Notes: a model not told the origin generated them from the sequence alone. DNA of 39,463 bases from Ruminococcus sp. (GCA_017458845.1 JAFSZY010000026.1:1-39463); one strand, 5' to 3'. Positions 1 to 6,607 are shown, counted from the first letter of the stretch. Translations and numbers: made by a program.

Positions 1-144
1 ACCTGAGTCGCGGTTGTGCCCTGAGTTTCCTCAGTAACCTGAGTCGCGGTTGTGCCCTGAGTTTCCTCAGTAACCTGAGTCGCGGTTGTGCCCTGAGTTT
101 CCTCAGTAACCTGAGTCGCGATTGTCTCCTTAGTGTCCTCTGTG
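1..144. repeat. 36-bp tandem repeat coding a Thr-rich linker
   Basis: Three exact 36-bp units occupy 1-36, 37-72 and 73-108. A diverged unit follows at 109-144 and weaker echoes run to about 200. The unit length is a multiple of three, so copy-number change keeps frame and changes only the length of the linker in the minus-strand protein. Purity rises toward the left edge, so the array probably continues outside the window. Confidence 0.95.
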
Positions 145-689
145 CCCTGAGAAGCTGTTGTGTCCTGAGTGTCCTCGGTAACCTGAGTTTCAGACGTGTC
201 CTGAGTGTCGTCTGTTGCGGGAGTGGAAACAACAGTTATCAGAACTTCGCTTTTTTTGGAAACATCAACAAATGTGGGACCGGATTCTACATAATAAGCG
301 TCATCAATGCTTGATGTGATATCGGGAACAGTGTCGTCCGCGAGTACTTTGAACTGAGCGGTGATTATAATATGGTCCTCGGAAATGTCGTATGCTTGAT
401 CAATATTTGAGATGTTGAAAGAAAAACTTCCCGCTGTTTTATCATTAAAAATCATCGAGGGAACATGTGGAGCCGAAAAGCTGTCCGCGCAATACTCCAA
501 AGTGTTTTTTTCATATGTCAGTTTGCCCTCAATACCCTCGAAAGCGTCGGTTTCGGGCATAATGACTGTCGCTTGGATTACGGTGTCTTTTGCGTAGCTT
601 TGTTGTTCGCCCTCGGCGAAAACAGGGGTTATGAGCAACGTACTGAGCAACAGTGTTGCCGCGATAAAAAGAGCTAAAAATTTTTTCAT
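1..689 (-). CDS. Secreted Thr-rich repeat protein, 3' end outside window
   Basis: The frame opens at ATG (689-687) behind a GGAGGA site and stays open to the left edge (229 codons), so the C-terminus is missing. Residues 1-25 form a signal peptide (MKKFLALFIAATLLLSTLLI... ending PVFA before EGEQ). Residues about 30-150 are a beta-rich domain (TVIQATVIMP, GIEGKLTYEKNTLEY, HIIITAQFKVLAD). Its pattern is reminiscent of cohesin or other Ig-like extracellular modules, but that is an inference from pattern only. From about residue 158 the chain becomes a Thr/Gln/Glu linker ending in 12-residue repeats (TEETQGTTATQV). The likely place is the cell surface, with the linker carrying the missing part through the wall. 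The function is not recognised. Confidence 0.8.
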   Translation of the reverse strand, partial: MKKFLALFIAATLLLSTLLITPVFAEGEQQSYAKDTVIQATVIMPETDAFEGIEGKLTYEKNTLEYCADSFSAPHVPSMIFNDKTAGSFSFNISNIDQAYDISEDHIIITAQFKVLADDTVPDITSSIDDAYYVESGPTFVDVSKKSEVLITVVSTPATDDTQDTSETQVTEDTQDTTASQGTEDTKETIATQVTEETQGTTATQVTEETQGTTATQVTEETQGTTATQ

Positions 690-739
690 TGAAAAGTCCT
701 CCTTTTCTCCTGCCGATATATAAGCGGCTATTCATAAAT

Positions 740-768
740 ATTATAACACGATTTTTTAAATTTGTATA
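740..768 (-). promoter_or_regulatory. Promoter of the Thr-rich secreted protein gene
   Basis: On the minus strand a TATAAT box (740-745) is preceded by TG one base upstream (extended -10). A weak -35, TATACA (763-768), lies 17 bases away. It is about 50 bases upstream of the ATG at 689. Confidence 0.5.
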
Positions 769-786
769 TAATTTTTGTAATAATTA

Positions 787-815
787 TTGAAATTTATTGT
801 GAAAAAATATATAAT
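787..815 (+). promoter_or_regulatory. Promoter of the sodium symporter gene
   Basis: TTGAAA (787-792), a 17-base spacer and TATAAT (810-815) form a good vegetative promoter. It sits 45 bases before the ATG at 861 and is divergent from the promoter at 740-768. Confidence 0.65.
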
Positions 816-860
816 ATTTCCAATAGTGTTTTCACTAATTTTTTTCTAGGAGGGAAAAGA

Positions 861-2390
861 ATGGAAAAAAGAGGAGAGTGGAACTCGCGGTTGACTTTTA
901 TTCTCGCTGCAGTCGGTTCGGCTGTAGGTCTCGGCAACGCGTGGAGATTCCCCGGACTCGCCGCTAAACACGGCGGCGGAGCTTTTCTGATTGTTTATCT
1001 TGCAGCGATGCTTCTTATGGGTATTCCGCTTTTGATGATGGAGATATCCGTGTCCAGAAAATTACGCAAGGGCGCAATCGAGAGTATGCGCGGTATCGGT
1101 AAAAAATGGGAGTTTGTAGGTTGGTCGGCAACTTCAAACGCGTTTGTTATCGTGTGCTACTATTCGGTAGTTTTCGCGTGGGTTATCCTTATGTTCGTGA
1201 ACTCATGGCAGTTCGCGGGTATGACAGGCAACAACGAGGCGGCTTCAAACCTGTTCTTTGAATTGACAAAGACAACAGGCGCTATCGAGGGAGCAGACAT
1301 CCCCGGCGCGGTATTGGTTTGTCTGCTTATAGCCTGGGGACTTATTTTCTACTGCATCCGCAACGGAGCTAAGTCTGTGGGAAAGGTAGTTAAGTTCACT
1401 GTATTTGCCCCCGTAGTGCTTCTGCTTATTATGGCGGTCAAGGGCTGCACAATGCCCGGCGCGGGCGCAGGTCTCGCAAAGCTCTTTATACCCGATTTTT
1501 CGGCGCTTTCCGACCCGACAATCTGGGTTGACGCTGTAGGTCAGGTGTTCTACAGTCTGTCGATTATGATGGCGATTATGTTTGCTTACGGTTCATATGT
1601 GCGCGACGACGCGAACGTAGCTGTGGACGCTATGATTATCGCGTTCTCGGATATGGCAATCAGCGTTCTTTCGGGTATTGTTATGTTCTCGACAATGGGC
1701 GGAACAGGTATGCTGGGCGATATGACAGCCAGCGGAATCGGCACGGCGTTTGTCGTTTATCCGCAGGCGATAGTAAACCTGACAGGTATAGGCTGGCTCA
1801 ACGCTCTGTTCGGCGCAATATTCTATATGATGCTCATCACACTGGCAATCGACTCGGCGTTCTCGATTGTAGAGGGTGTTTCGGCTGCGATTTCGGACAA
1901 ATTCCACATAAAACCAAAAACCGTTACAATCGCTATTTGCGCTATTTCGGGCGTTATCTCGCTTCTGTTTATCACACAGATGGGACTCGCGTGGCTCGAT
2001 ATCGTTGATAACTGGGCCAACTCGTTCAACCTTATTCTTATCGGTATTCTTGAGTGTGTTGCAATCGGCTGGACATTCAACCTCAGAAAGGTTTTGGGCG
2101 AGGTTAACCGCAACACCAAGAAGTTCAAAGCCCCCTATTGGTGGTTTGCCGCTTCGATTAAGTTCATCGCGCCCGTGCTTCTTTCAGGGCTGTTTATCTG
2201 GAATATTATTGTTCTGTTTGTACAGAACGGCGGTTCCTACAACCCCGATTACCCGATTTGGGCACAAATTGCCGCAGGCTGGGTAATTACCGTGCTGGTA
2301 TTCATCAGCGGATTTATCGCGAAGATTTTTGTAGCGAGAAAGAAAAAGAAAGGCGATTACGTCGAAGACGAAGTTGTCTGGGAAGACTAA
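861..2390 (+). CDS. Sodium-dependent transporter, NSS/SNF family
   Basis: A 509-residue inner-membrane symporter of the neurotransmitter:sodium symporter family, in which bacterial members (LeuT, MhsT) import amino acids with Na+. The first membrane segment carries the family signature GSAVGLGNAWRFPG (about residues 17-30), the region that binds Na+ and substrate. About eleven to twelve further hydrophobic segments follow, and the tail is basic then acidic (KKKKGDYVEDE). The start is placed at 861 because AGGAGGG lies 7 bases upstream and the signature then falls at the usual distance from the N-terminus; the 33 extra codons of the longer open frame are AT-rich leader. The gene stands alone between a promoter and a terminator. 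The substrate cannot be told from sequence. Confidence 0.93.
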   Translation: MEKRGEWNSRLTFILAAVGSAVGLGNAWRFPGLAAKHGGGAFLIVYLAAMLLMGIPLLMMEISVSRKLRKGAIESMRGIGKKWEFVGWSATSNAFVIVCYYSVVFAWVILMFVNSWQFAGMTGNNEAASNLFFELTKTTGAIEGADIPGAVLVCLLIAWGLIFYCIRNGAKSVGKVVKFTVFAPVVLLLIMAVKGCTMPGAGAGLAKLFIPDFSALSDPTIWVDAVGQVFYSLSIMMAIMFAYGSYVRDDANVAVDAMIIAFSDMAISVLSGIVMFSTMGGTGMLGDMTASGIGTAFVVYPQAIVNLTGIGWLNALFGAIFYMMLITLAIDSAFSIVEGVSAAISDKFHIKPKTVTIAICAISGVISLLFITQMGLAWLDIVDNWANSFNLILIGILECVAIGWTFNLRKVLGEVNRNTKKFKAPYWWFAASIKFIAPVLLSGLFIWNIIVLFVQNGGSYNPDYPIWAQIAAGWVITVLVFISGFIAKIFVARKKKKGDYVEDEVVWED

Positions 2391-2416
2391 AAAAGCGAGC
2401 CTTCGGGCTCGCTTTT
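2391..2416 (+). terminator. Terminator after the sodium symporter
   Basis: GCGAGCC-TTCG-GGCTCGC stem with an A-run before and TTTT after, starting at the stop codon. Confidence 0.85.
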
Positions 2417-2417
2417 C

Positions 2418-2445
2418 AGTTATCAGCAGTCAGTTTTCAGTTGTT
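2418..2445 (+). repeat. Heptamer repeat (AGTNNTC type)
   Basis: Four consecutive 7-base units, AGTTATC, AGCAGTC, AGTTTTC and AGTTGTT. The same kind of heptad array recurs at 2529, 26193, 37261 and 37527, always between genes. Confidence 0.7.
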
Positions 2446-2465
2446 CACGCGAAAAAAATATATAG

Positions 2466-2503
2466 AAAAAACGGAACCTCTCCCGAGAGAAGTTCCGTTT
2501 TGT
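2466..2503. terminator. Bidirectional terminator between the symporter and degV
   Basis: Outer stem AAAACGGAAC/GTTCCGTTTT (2468-2477/2492-2501) with an inner TCTC/GAGA stem. It has an A-run on the left and a T-run on the right, so it works for both converging genes. Confidence 0.8.
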
Positions 2504-2528
2504 TTTGTATTCTTTTTGTTAACGTTTA

Positions 2529-2563
2529 ACTGTTCACTGATCACTGACCACTGCTCACTGACT
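2529..2563 (-). repeat. Heptamer repeat, reverse orientation
   Basis: Five 7-base units: ACTGTTC, ACTGATC, ACTGACC, ACTGCTC and ACTGACT. This is the reverse complement of the AGTNNTC array at 2418, so the two arrays face each other around the terminator at 2466-2503. Confidence 0.7.
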
Positions 2564-3444
2564 TATTCTCTCTCATCGCCGAGGAAGAACACTGCTACGG
2601 TGCCCGGACCCGTGTGGGAGGCTATGATAGTTCCGATGTCGTAAATCTGAACCTCGCCGTCCATCTTTTTGAAGCGTTTTTCTATCGCATCCTTGGTTGC
2701 TTTAGCGTCGTCAATTACGTTTGAGTGGCAAATGAAAACCTTGCCGCTGTAATCTTCGCCGTCAACCGCGTGCTTTGCCATCTTGTCCATAATAAATTTA
2801 ATGGCGTTTTGCTTGCCTCGCGTCTTGTCATAGGCTTCAATCTTACCCGCGGCGTCAATGCGTAGAATAGGGCAGATGTTGAGTATCGCGGCGACTGTAG
2901 CGGTAGCGCCCGACATACGTCCGCTTCTGCGGAAGTATTTTAAATCTGTTGAGTAGAACTCGTGGTGGACTCTGTGTCGCCACTCGTTAACCCACTGAGC
3001 AACCTCGTCCATACTCTTGCCTTTGTCCCTGAGGTCGGCGGCGCCGTCAACCAGCATACCGTAACCCGAAGAGCTGCACAGGGAGTCTATTACAATAAGC
3101 TTGCGCTCGGGATATTTCTCCCTGAGTTTTTCGGCAGCGGCTGTCGCTCCCTGATATGAATTTGTCATACCTGTGCCGAACGCGATATGAAGAACATCGC
3201 CTTTTTGCAAAAGCTCATCAAAAAAATCTATATATTGGAATTCGTTCAGCTGAGAGGTAGAGGGAATCTCTTTTTCAAGCAGTTTATAGAAACGCGGAAG
3301 AGCATCCGGGTCACGCCCCATATCGTCCACATATTCCTCGCCGCCCGCTGTGTATGTGTAGAACAAAACGGGGATATCGCGCGCGTTTATTAATGAAAAC
3401 GGCATATCTACCGTGGATTCGCACGAAAGTATAAAATCGCTCAA
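2563..3444 (-). CDS. DegV family fatty-acid-binding protein
   Basis: A 293-residue cytosolic protein of the DegV family, which binds a fatty acid; in Firmicutes, FakB-type members present it to a fatty acid kinase. Family marks are the early SDFILSCESTVDMP strand, PSTSQLN (fatty-acid pocket), ITNSYQGA-like GTGMTNSYQGA, SLCSSSGYGMLV and the ...YFRRSGRMSG segment. The start is taken as TTG at 3444, because AGAGGTGA lies 5 bases upstream and the protein then begins (M)SDF as family members do. A GTG at 3453 would overlap its own ribosome site. No kinase gene lies nearby. The ligand and physiological role are unknown. Confidence 0.9.
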   Translation of the reverse strand: MSDFILSCESTVDMPFSLINARDIPVLFYTYTAGGEEYVDDMGRDPDALPRFYKLLEKEIPSTSQLNEFQYIDFFDELLQKGDVLHIAFGTGMTNSYQGATAAAEKLREKYPERKLIVIDSLCSSSGYGMLVDGAADLRDKGKSMDEVAQWVNEWRHRVHHEFYSTDLKYFRRSGRMSGATATVAAILNICPILRIDAAGKIEAYDKTRGKQNAIKFIMDKMAKHAVDGEDYSGKVFICHSNVIDDAKATKDAIEKRFKKMDGEVQIYDIGTIIASHTGPGTVAVFFLGDERE

Positions 3445-3473
3445 AACAATCACCTCTCAATTGTATTGACTAA

Positions 3474-3502
3474 ATTATAGCATATTAAAATAGCGTTGTA
3501 CA
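3474..3502 (-). promoter_or_regulatory. degV promoter
   Basis: Minus-strand TATAAT (3474-3479) with TGTACA (3497-3502) 17 bases upstream, about 30 bases before the TTG start. Confidence 0.6.
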
Positions 3503-3530
3503 TATTTTTTGAGAATTTTTATTGAGCTTT

Positions 3531-3728
3531 TGCGAGAAAGCAGTGCGTTGATTTCAGCAGGAAGTCTCCGCGGCTTCGAGTCCCTTGGCCATCAGTGCAT
3601 TTAATATGTTGGAAAACACCTGCATCGTTTGTGACCACCTCTATTGAGGAAAGGTTCGGTTAACGCTACGGCGGGAAAACGGTCACACCGGACCGTTTTC
3701 TAATCCGCCTTTCGAGTCCCTGATGGCA
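3531..3728 (+). ncRNA. Candidate structured RNA, class unassigned
   Basis: No protein frame, but dense pairing. GCCATCAG (3588-3595) pairs with CTGATGGC (3720-3727) and closes about 140 bases. Inside are GAAAACGGTC/GACCGTTTTC with loop ACACCG (about 3674-3699), an outer GGCGG/CCGCC around it, and a hairpin with loop TTCC-like bases near 3605-3635. The word TTCGAGTCCC occurs twice, before and at the end of the closing stem. The plus strand is favoured because a terminator follows directly at 3731-3763. I see no clear promoter. Size and complexity suggest a known large clostridial RNA such as the raiA motif, but I cannot confirm a class. Confidence 0.5.
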
Positions 3729-3730
3729 AA

Positions 3731-3763
3731 AAATAAAGCACCCGAGCAGGTGCTTTATTTTTT
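3731..3763. terminator. Bidirectional terminator between structured RNA and tRNA
   Basis: Twelve-base stem AAATAAAGCACC/GGTGCTTTATTT (3731-3742/3749-3760) with loop CGAGCA, A-run on the left and T-run on the right. It serves the minus-strand tRNA and the plus-strand RNA that converge here. Confidence 0.85.
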
Positions 3764-3839
3764 GGTGGGCCATCAGGGACTCGAACCCCGGACCGATCGG
3801 TTATGAGCCGATAGCTCTAACCAACTGAGCTAATGGCCC
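3763..3839 (-). tRNA. tRNA with CAU anticodon (Met or Ile2)
   Basis: A full 77-base cloverleaf with encoded CCA. The acceptor stem is GGGCCAT/ATGGCCC, the D-arm contains AGCTCAGTTGGTTAGAGC, the anticodon stem is ATCGG/CCGAT around loop CTCATAA (anticodon CAT), and the T-arm CGGGG-TTCGAGT-CCCTG has one G-T pair. The discriminator base is A. The acceptor stem is fully paired, so this is not initiator tRNA. Whether it is elongator Met or lysidine-modified Ile2 cannot be settled by eye. Confidence 0.95.
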
Positions 3840-3863
3840 TCAGTTGGATTTTACGCAAAATGT

Positions 3864-3892
3864 ATTATAGCAATTTTATTTACAGTTGTCAA
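3864..3892 (-). promoter_or_regulatory. Consensus promoter of the tRNA gene
   Basis: Perfect minus-strand TTGACA (3887-3892), 17-base spacer and TATAAT (3864-3869), about 25 bases before the tRNA 5' end. Confidence 0.85.
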
Positions 3893-3926
3893 CATTAAAA
3901 AACCAAAGAGATATTGTATTTTGATA

Positions 3927-3955
3927 TTGATAATACATTTATTATATGATATAAT
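3927..3955 (+). promoter_or_regulatory. Promoter of small RNA 1
   Basis: TTGATA (3927-3932), 17-base spacer, TATAAT (3950-3955). The predicted start, about 3962, falls exactly at the first base of the closing stem of the RNA. Confidence 0.75.
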
Positions 3956-3961
3956 GACATT

Positions 3962-4168
3962 AGCCAAATAGTTAAAAGCTGAATATTTAAGAGAATGTAT
4001 AGACATCCTTTTGCGTGGGATAGTGTTTTTATTATTGATAAAAACGCTATGCTCTATATTTGCTATCCCTGAATGTGATGTTTATACTTCAGATATGCTT
4101 TTAATTGTTTGGCGACAATCGGAGCTATGTGTTTTTTGCGCGCGGCTTTGACTGCGCGCTTTTTGTTT
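3962..4168 (+). ncRNA. Small RNA 1: long rod plus conserved 3' tail
   Basis: A gene of about 207 bases between its own promoter and intrinsic terminator, with no credible protein frame. The 5' end pairs with an internal segment in a long imperfect rod: GCCAAA (3963-3968) with TTTGGC (4108-4113), TTAAAAGC with GCTTTTAA, GTATAGACATC with GATGTTTATAC, and GGGATAG with CTATCCC. The apex can also form a 13-pair hairpin that competes with the last pairing. A single-stranded tail GACAATCGGAGCTATGTG follows, then the terminator GCGCGC/GCGCGC. The overall rod resembles 6S RNA, but the extra tail does not fit that family. The class is unknown. A diverged copy lies 292 bases downstream. Confidence 0.7.
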
Positions 4169-4208
4169 TGAATTAATACATAGTCCCGCGAAAAGGCGGT
4201 GAGAAATG
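4107..4208 (+). repeat. Direct repeat, copy 1 (small RNA 3' module)
   Basis: About 102 bases repeated at 4357-4460. The first 38 bases are identical; after that come a handful of substitutions and one 2-base length difference. The unit spans the end of the rod, the tail, the terminator and about 40 bases beyond it, ending GGCGGTGAGAAATG. Confidence 0.9.
4138..4168 (+). terminator. Terminator of small RNA 1
   Basis: GCGCGC (4138-4143) and GCGCGC (4154-4159) stem followed by TTTTTGTTTT. Confidence 0.8.
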
Positions 4209-4218
4209 TAAAAAAATA

Positions 4219-4247
4219 TTGAAATAATATTTTTCTTATGTTACAAT
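4219..4247 (+). promoter_or_regulatory. Promoter of small RNA 2
   Basis: TTGAAA (4219-4224), 17-base spacer, TACAAT (4242-4247). The predicted start at 4254 is again the first base of the closing stem, as in copy 1. Confidence 0.7.
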
Positions 4248-4253
4248 GACCTT

Positions 4254-4418
4254 GCCAAACTATCTTAATATTTCTTTCTCACATTAAGTGTGTGTTTTTG
4301 CTTTGTAAAAATGCAGGCTCTAATAAAGCACACTTTTATGTGAGTTATTAAGATTAGTTTGGCGACAATCGGAGCTATGTGTTTTTTGCGCGCGACTTCG
4401 GTTGCGCGCTTTTTGTTT
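4254..4418 (+). ncRNA. Small RNA 2: paralogue of small RNA 1
   Basis: A gene of about 165 bases with its own promoter and terminator. The rod is kept while most of its sequence differs from copy 1: GCCAAAC (4254-4260) pairs with GTTTGGC (4357-4363), ATCTTAAT with ATTAAGAT, CTCACAT with ATGTGAG, and AGTGTGT with GCACACT. The tail and terminator are nearly identical to copy 1; the terminator loop here is a TTCG tetraloop on a 9-pair stem. Conserved pairing with changed bases supports selection on structure. Function and target are unknown. Confidence 0.7.
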
Positions 4419-4460
4419 CGCATTAATACATAGTCCCGCACAAAAAGGCGGTGAAAAATG
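4357..4460 (+). repeat. Direct repeat, copy 2 (small RNA 3' module)
   Basis: Partner of 4107-4208. The conserved part continues past the T-tract through ATTAATACATAGTCCCGC to GGCGGTGAAAAATG. A hairpin GAAGGC...GCCTTC at 4499-4526 follows without a T-run. I see no other feature in 4527-4632. Confidence 0.9.
4388..4418 (+). terminator. Terminator of small RNA 2
   Basis: GCGCGCGAC-TTCG-GTTGCGCGC stem followed by TTTTTGTTT. Confidence 0.85.
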
Positions 4461-4632
4461 AAAAGCACGTAAGCTTGTTGCTGCGACATCAACAGAAAGA
4501 AGGCGGTCGTTTTATCGGCTGCCTTCGATTCGTTAAAACTTTAACATCTTAAACCGTGACAAACACACCATATCTTGTACAATTTCCATAAAATTACACT
4601 AAATATCCACAAAATGTGCTAATCGTTGCCAA

Positions 4633-4661
4633 TTGATATCGATACTTTATTGTGATAAAAT
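4633..4661 (+). promoter_or_regulatory. Promoter of the MFS transporter
   Basis: TTGATA (4633-4638), 17-base spacer, TAAAAT (4656-4661), 41 bases before the ATG. Confidence 0.65.
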
Positions 4662-4702
4662 CTTAATGCACAATAAAAATAAGGGGTAAAAAGGGGTATA
4701 AT

Positions 4703-5941
4703 ATGAGTTTTATCAATAACAAATGGATGCGCGCGGCAGTTCCCGCGCTGCTTATTCACTGCTCCATAGGCACGGTTTATTGCTGGTCAACCTTTAAGAC
4801 CGCGATAGCCGACAAAATCGGTATGAGCCCGTTTGCTGTGGGCTGGGCTTTCTCGCTCGCCATATTCTTCCTGGGAATGTCCGCGGCGTTTATGGGCAAA
4901 ATGGTCGAAAAGGATATCCACAAGTCCTCGCTGTTGTCCTGCATATGCTTTACGACAGGTATGATTGGAACAGGACTTTTCATCGAGTTCACCACAGGCG
5001 TTGTCGCGCTTATCGGTATCTTCGTGTGCTATGGCTGCATTATGGGTATCGGTCTGGGCGTAGGCTATCTCACACCCGTAAAGACGCTGATGCTCTGGTT
5101 CTCGGAGAACAAGGGCCTCGCCACTGGTATTTCGATTATGGGCTTCGGTCTCGCGAAGGCTATCGCCACACCGATAATGGAAGCCATCCAGAGCGGTCTC
5201 GGAATCACATGGATGTTCTACATCCTTGGCGGGGTATACTTCGTTATGATGATGCTCGGACACTTCCTGCTCAAAAAGCCCGACGGCTGGGTAGAGTCAG
5301 ACGAGGACAACGACAGCTTCAAGCCTATGTCGATGTTCAAGAACAAGGTGTTCCTCGGCATCTGGCTGATGTTCTTCATCAACATTCACTGCGGACTTGC
5401 TCTCATTTCCTATGAAAAGCAGATTCTCGAAATCGTGTTCGGCGCGGGCGCCGTGGCAATCGCGATTGTGCCCTCGATTACGGCGGCGGCAAACGCCCTC
5501 GGCCGTATCGGCTACTCCACAATTTCGGACAAAATGCAGCAGAGAAATACAGTATATAAAATCATATTCGTCAGCTGTATCGCGATAAGCGCGGTCGCTC
5601 TGTTCAGCGGAGCTATTATGAACGGCTTCGGCGTTTTGCTTATGATAGCGATAGTTGTAGCGCTTCTGCTTATCGTCAACCTCGGCTACGGCGGCGGCTT
5701 CTCGACGCTTCCCGCTCTGCTGTCCGAGCGTTTTGGTATGAAGCAAATCAGTAAGATTCACGGTCTCGCGCTTTCGGCGTGGGCTGTGGCTGGTATTACG
5801 GGCAACAATATGTCCGAGCTGATTCTCAGCTTCAGCAACAAAAACTATAACCTTATTCTCATAGCGACAACAGCGCTCTACGCTGTGGCGCTTGTGGTCT
5901 GCCTGATTATGGTAGGAAAAAAGTCAGGGAATAAGGAATAG
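4703..5941 (+). CDS. OFA-type MFS transporter
   Basis: A 412-residue integral membrane protein with twelve predicted helices of the major facilitator superfamily. It most resembles the oxalate/formate antiporter (OFA) group: the first helix has PALLIHCSIGTVYCWSTF, followed by MSPFAVGWAFSLAIFFLGMS, the loop GIGLGVGYLTPVKTLMLWF, and in the second half ALGRIGYSTISDK and GGGFSTLPALLSERFG. The OFA group moves small carboxylates by exchange or uptake; the substrate here is not known. AGGGGT lies before the ATG. It is a single-gene unit with its own promoter and terminator. Confidence 0.9.
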   Translation: MSFINNKWMRAAVPALLIHCSIGTVYCWSTFKTAIADKIGMSPFAVGWAFSLAIFFLGMSAAFMGKMVEKDIHKSSLLSCICFTTGMIGTGLFIEFTTGVVALIGIFVCYGCIMGIGLGVGYLTPVKTLMLWFSENKGLATGISIMGFGLAKAIATPIMEAIQSGLGITWMFYILGGVYFVMMMLGHFLLKKPDGWVESDEDNDSFKPMSMFKNKVFLGIWLMFFINIHCGLALISYEKQILEIVFGAGAVAIAIVPSITAAANALGRIGYSTISDKMQQRNTVYKIIFVSCIAISAVALFSGAIMNGFGVLLMIAIVVALLLIVNLGYGGGFSTLPALLSERFGMKQISKIHGLALSAWAVAGITGNNMSELILSFSNKNYNLILIATTALYAVALVVCLIMVGKKSGNKE

Positions 5942-5956
5942 GGAATAAGGAATGTT

Positions 5957-5987
5957 TTCGGGAGCCTTCGGGCTCCCGAATTTTTAT
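5957..5987 (+). terminator. Terminator after the MFS transporter
   Basis: TTCGGGAGCC-TTCG-GGCTCCCGAA stem followed by TTTTT. Confidence 0.85.
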
Positions 5988-6008
5988 TATGCTTTCCCCC
6001 GGGGGGAA

Positions 6009-6300
6009 AGTGTCAATGGCGTTCTCGCAGAGAATGACATTGACGATAGAGGGTCGGCGCAAGTAAGTATTATTGTTTGTATAAATAGTTTCGTGTATCG
6101 ACATTTGTCTTTATCCGACTTTTCACAAACCTTGTTCCAGTCTGTTTATCAGACGTGAGATAGAGAGGTGTTTAGCAAGTGGTTCCCTAGCCGGAGACGG
6201 CAAACCCTCTGTCGCATTTGCGACATCTCCCTTAGTAAGGGAGTCTCCCTTTTGTCACTGCGTGACATTTCCCCTAAGAGGGGAATTTCCCAAGGGAAGC
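6009..6300. repeat. Modular palindromic intergenic repeats
   Basis: A chain of short palindromes with no gene. GTCAATG...CATTGAC occurs near 6011-6043, TGTCGCA-TT-TGCGACA at 6210-6225, CTCCCTTAGTAAGGGAG at 6227-6243, TGTCAC-TGC-GTGACA at 6253-6267 and CCCCTAAGAGGGG at 6271-6283, then TTTCCCAAGGGAAGCC. The pattern is a CCCTTA/TAAGGG cruciform beside a TGTC...GACA hairpin whose inner bases vary. The same modules recur at 6608, 6707, 9072 and 9824. This looks like a REP or MITE-type family. Confidence 0.7.
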
Positions 6301-6431
6301 CTTTCGCTCCAACTTAATTCGGTGTGATTTCCAGAGGGGGAAGGCTCTTTTTGTACCCGAAATGCTACAATATTGTAAGAACATACAAACTTTTATCAAA
6401 AAATTTGTGCACATTTATGCGTCAAACCCAC

Positions 6432-6461
6432 TTGAATCGGCAGGGGTGTATGTGTTAAAAT
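6432..6461 (+). promoter_or_regulatory. Possible promoter
   Basis: TTGAAT (6432-6437), 18-base spacer, TAAAAT (6456-6461). It could start a transcript through the hairpin-rich segment 6468-6606 and on to the gene at 6847. Confidence 0.4.
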
Positions 6462-6467
6462 AAGTTA

Positions 6468-6606
6468 GAGTATTAGTATGGGCTATTGTCTATGCTTCTG
6501 CTCGAGAGGCGGGCGTACATCGACGCGTAATGTACGACTGACTCGTTCGGACGTGAGCTTTATGCTCGATACGTTGCAATTAATTTGCAGGCGGTATACG
6601 GAAACG
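6468..6606 (+). other. Hairpin-rich non-coding segment
   Basis: No frame of note. Visible pairings are CGTACAT/ATGTACG around 6513-6536, GAGC/GCTC near 6555-6568, TGCAATTAATTTGCA near 6574-6588 and GC-rich arms near 6495-6512. It has more CG dinucleotides than the surrounding DNA. It could be a long leader or a small RNA, or a decayed repeat; I cannot choose. Confidence 0.3.
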
Positions 6607-6607
6607 T

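Noticed and set aside
1..108. CRISPR array, because the unit length is 36 bp
   Set aside because: Copies are contiguous without spacers and translate as a regular Thr-rich linker in a signal-peptide-bearing frame.
4124..4190. Similarity of GAGCTATGTGTTTTTT and ACATAGTCCC to a type II CRISPR repeat/tracrRNA pair
   Set aside because: There is no repeat-spacer array and no cas gene in the window, and the complementary parts are better explained as a stem around the terminator.
4265..4492. Minus-strand open frame of 75 codons over small RNA 2
   Set aside because: It lies fully antisense to the promoter, RNA and terminator, has no ribosome site, and its composition follows the inverted repeats.
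4451..4552. GTG-started frame of 33 residues after the second RNA repeat
   Set aside because: The ribosome site is weak, the equivalent frame after copy 1 stops after seven codons, and the sequence contains a hairpin. Not enough to call a gene.
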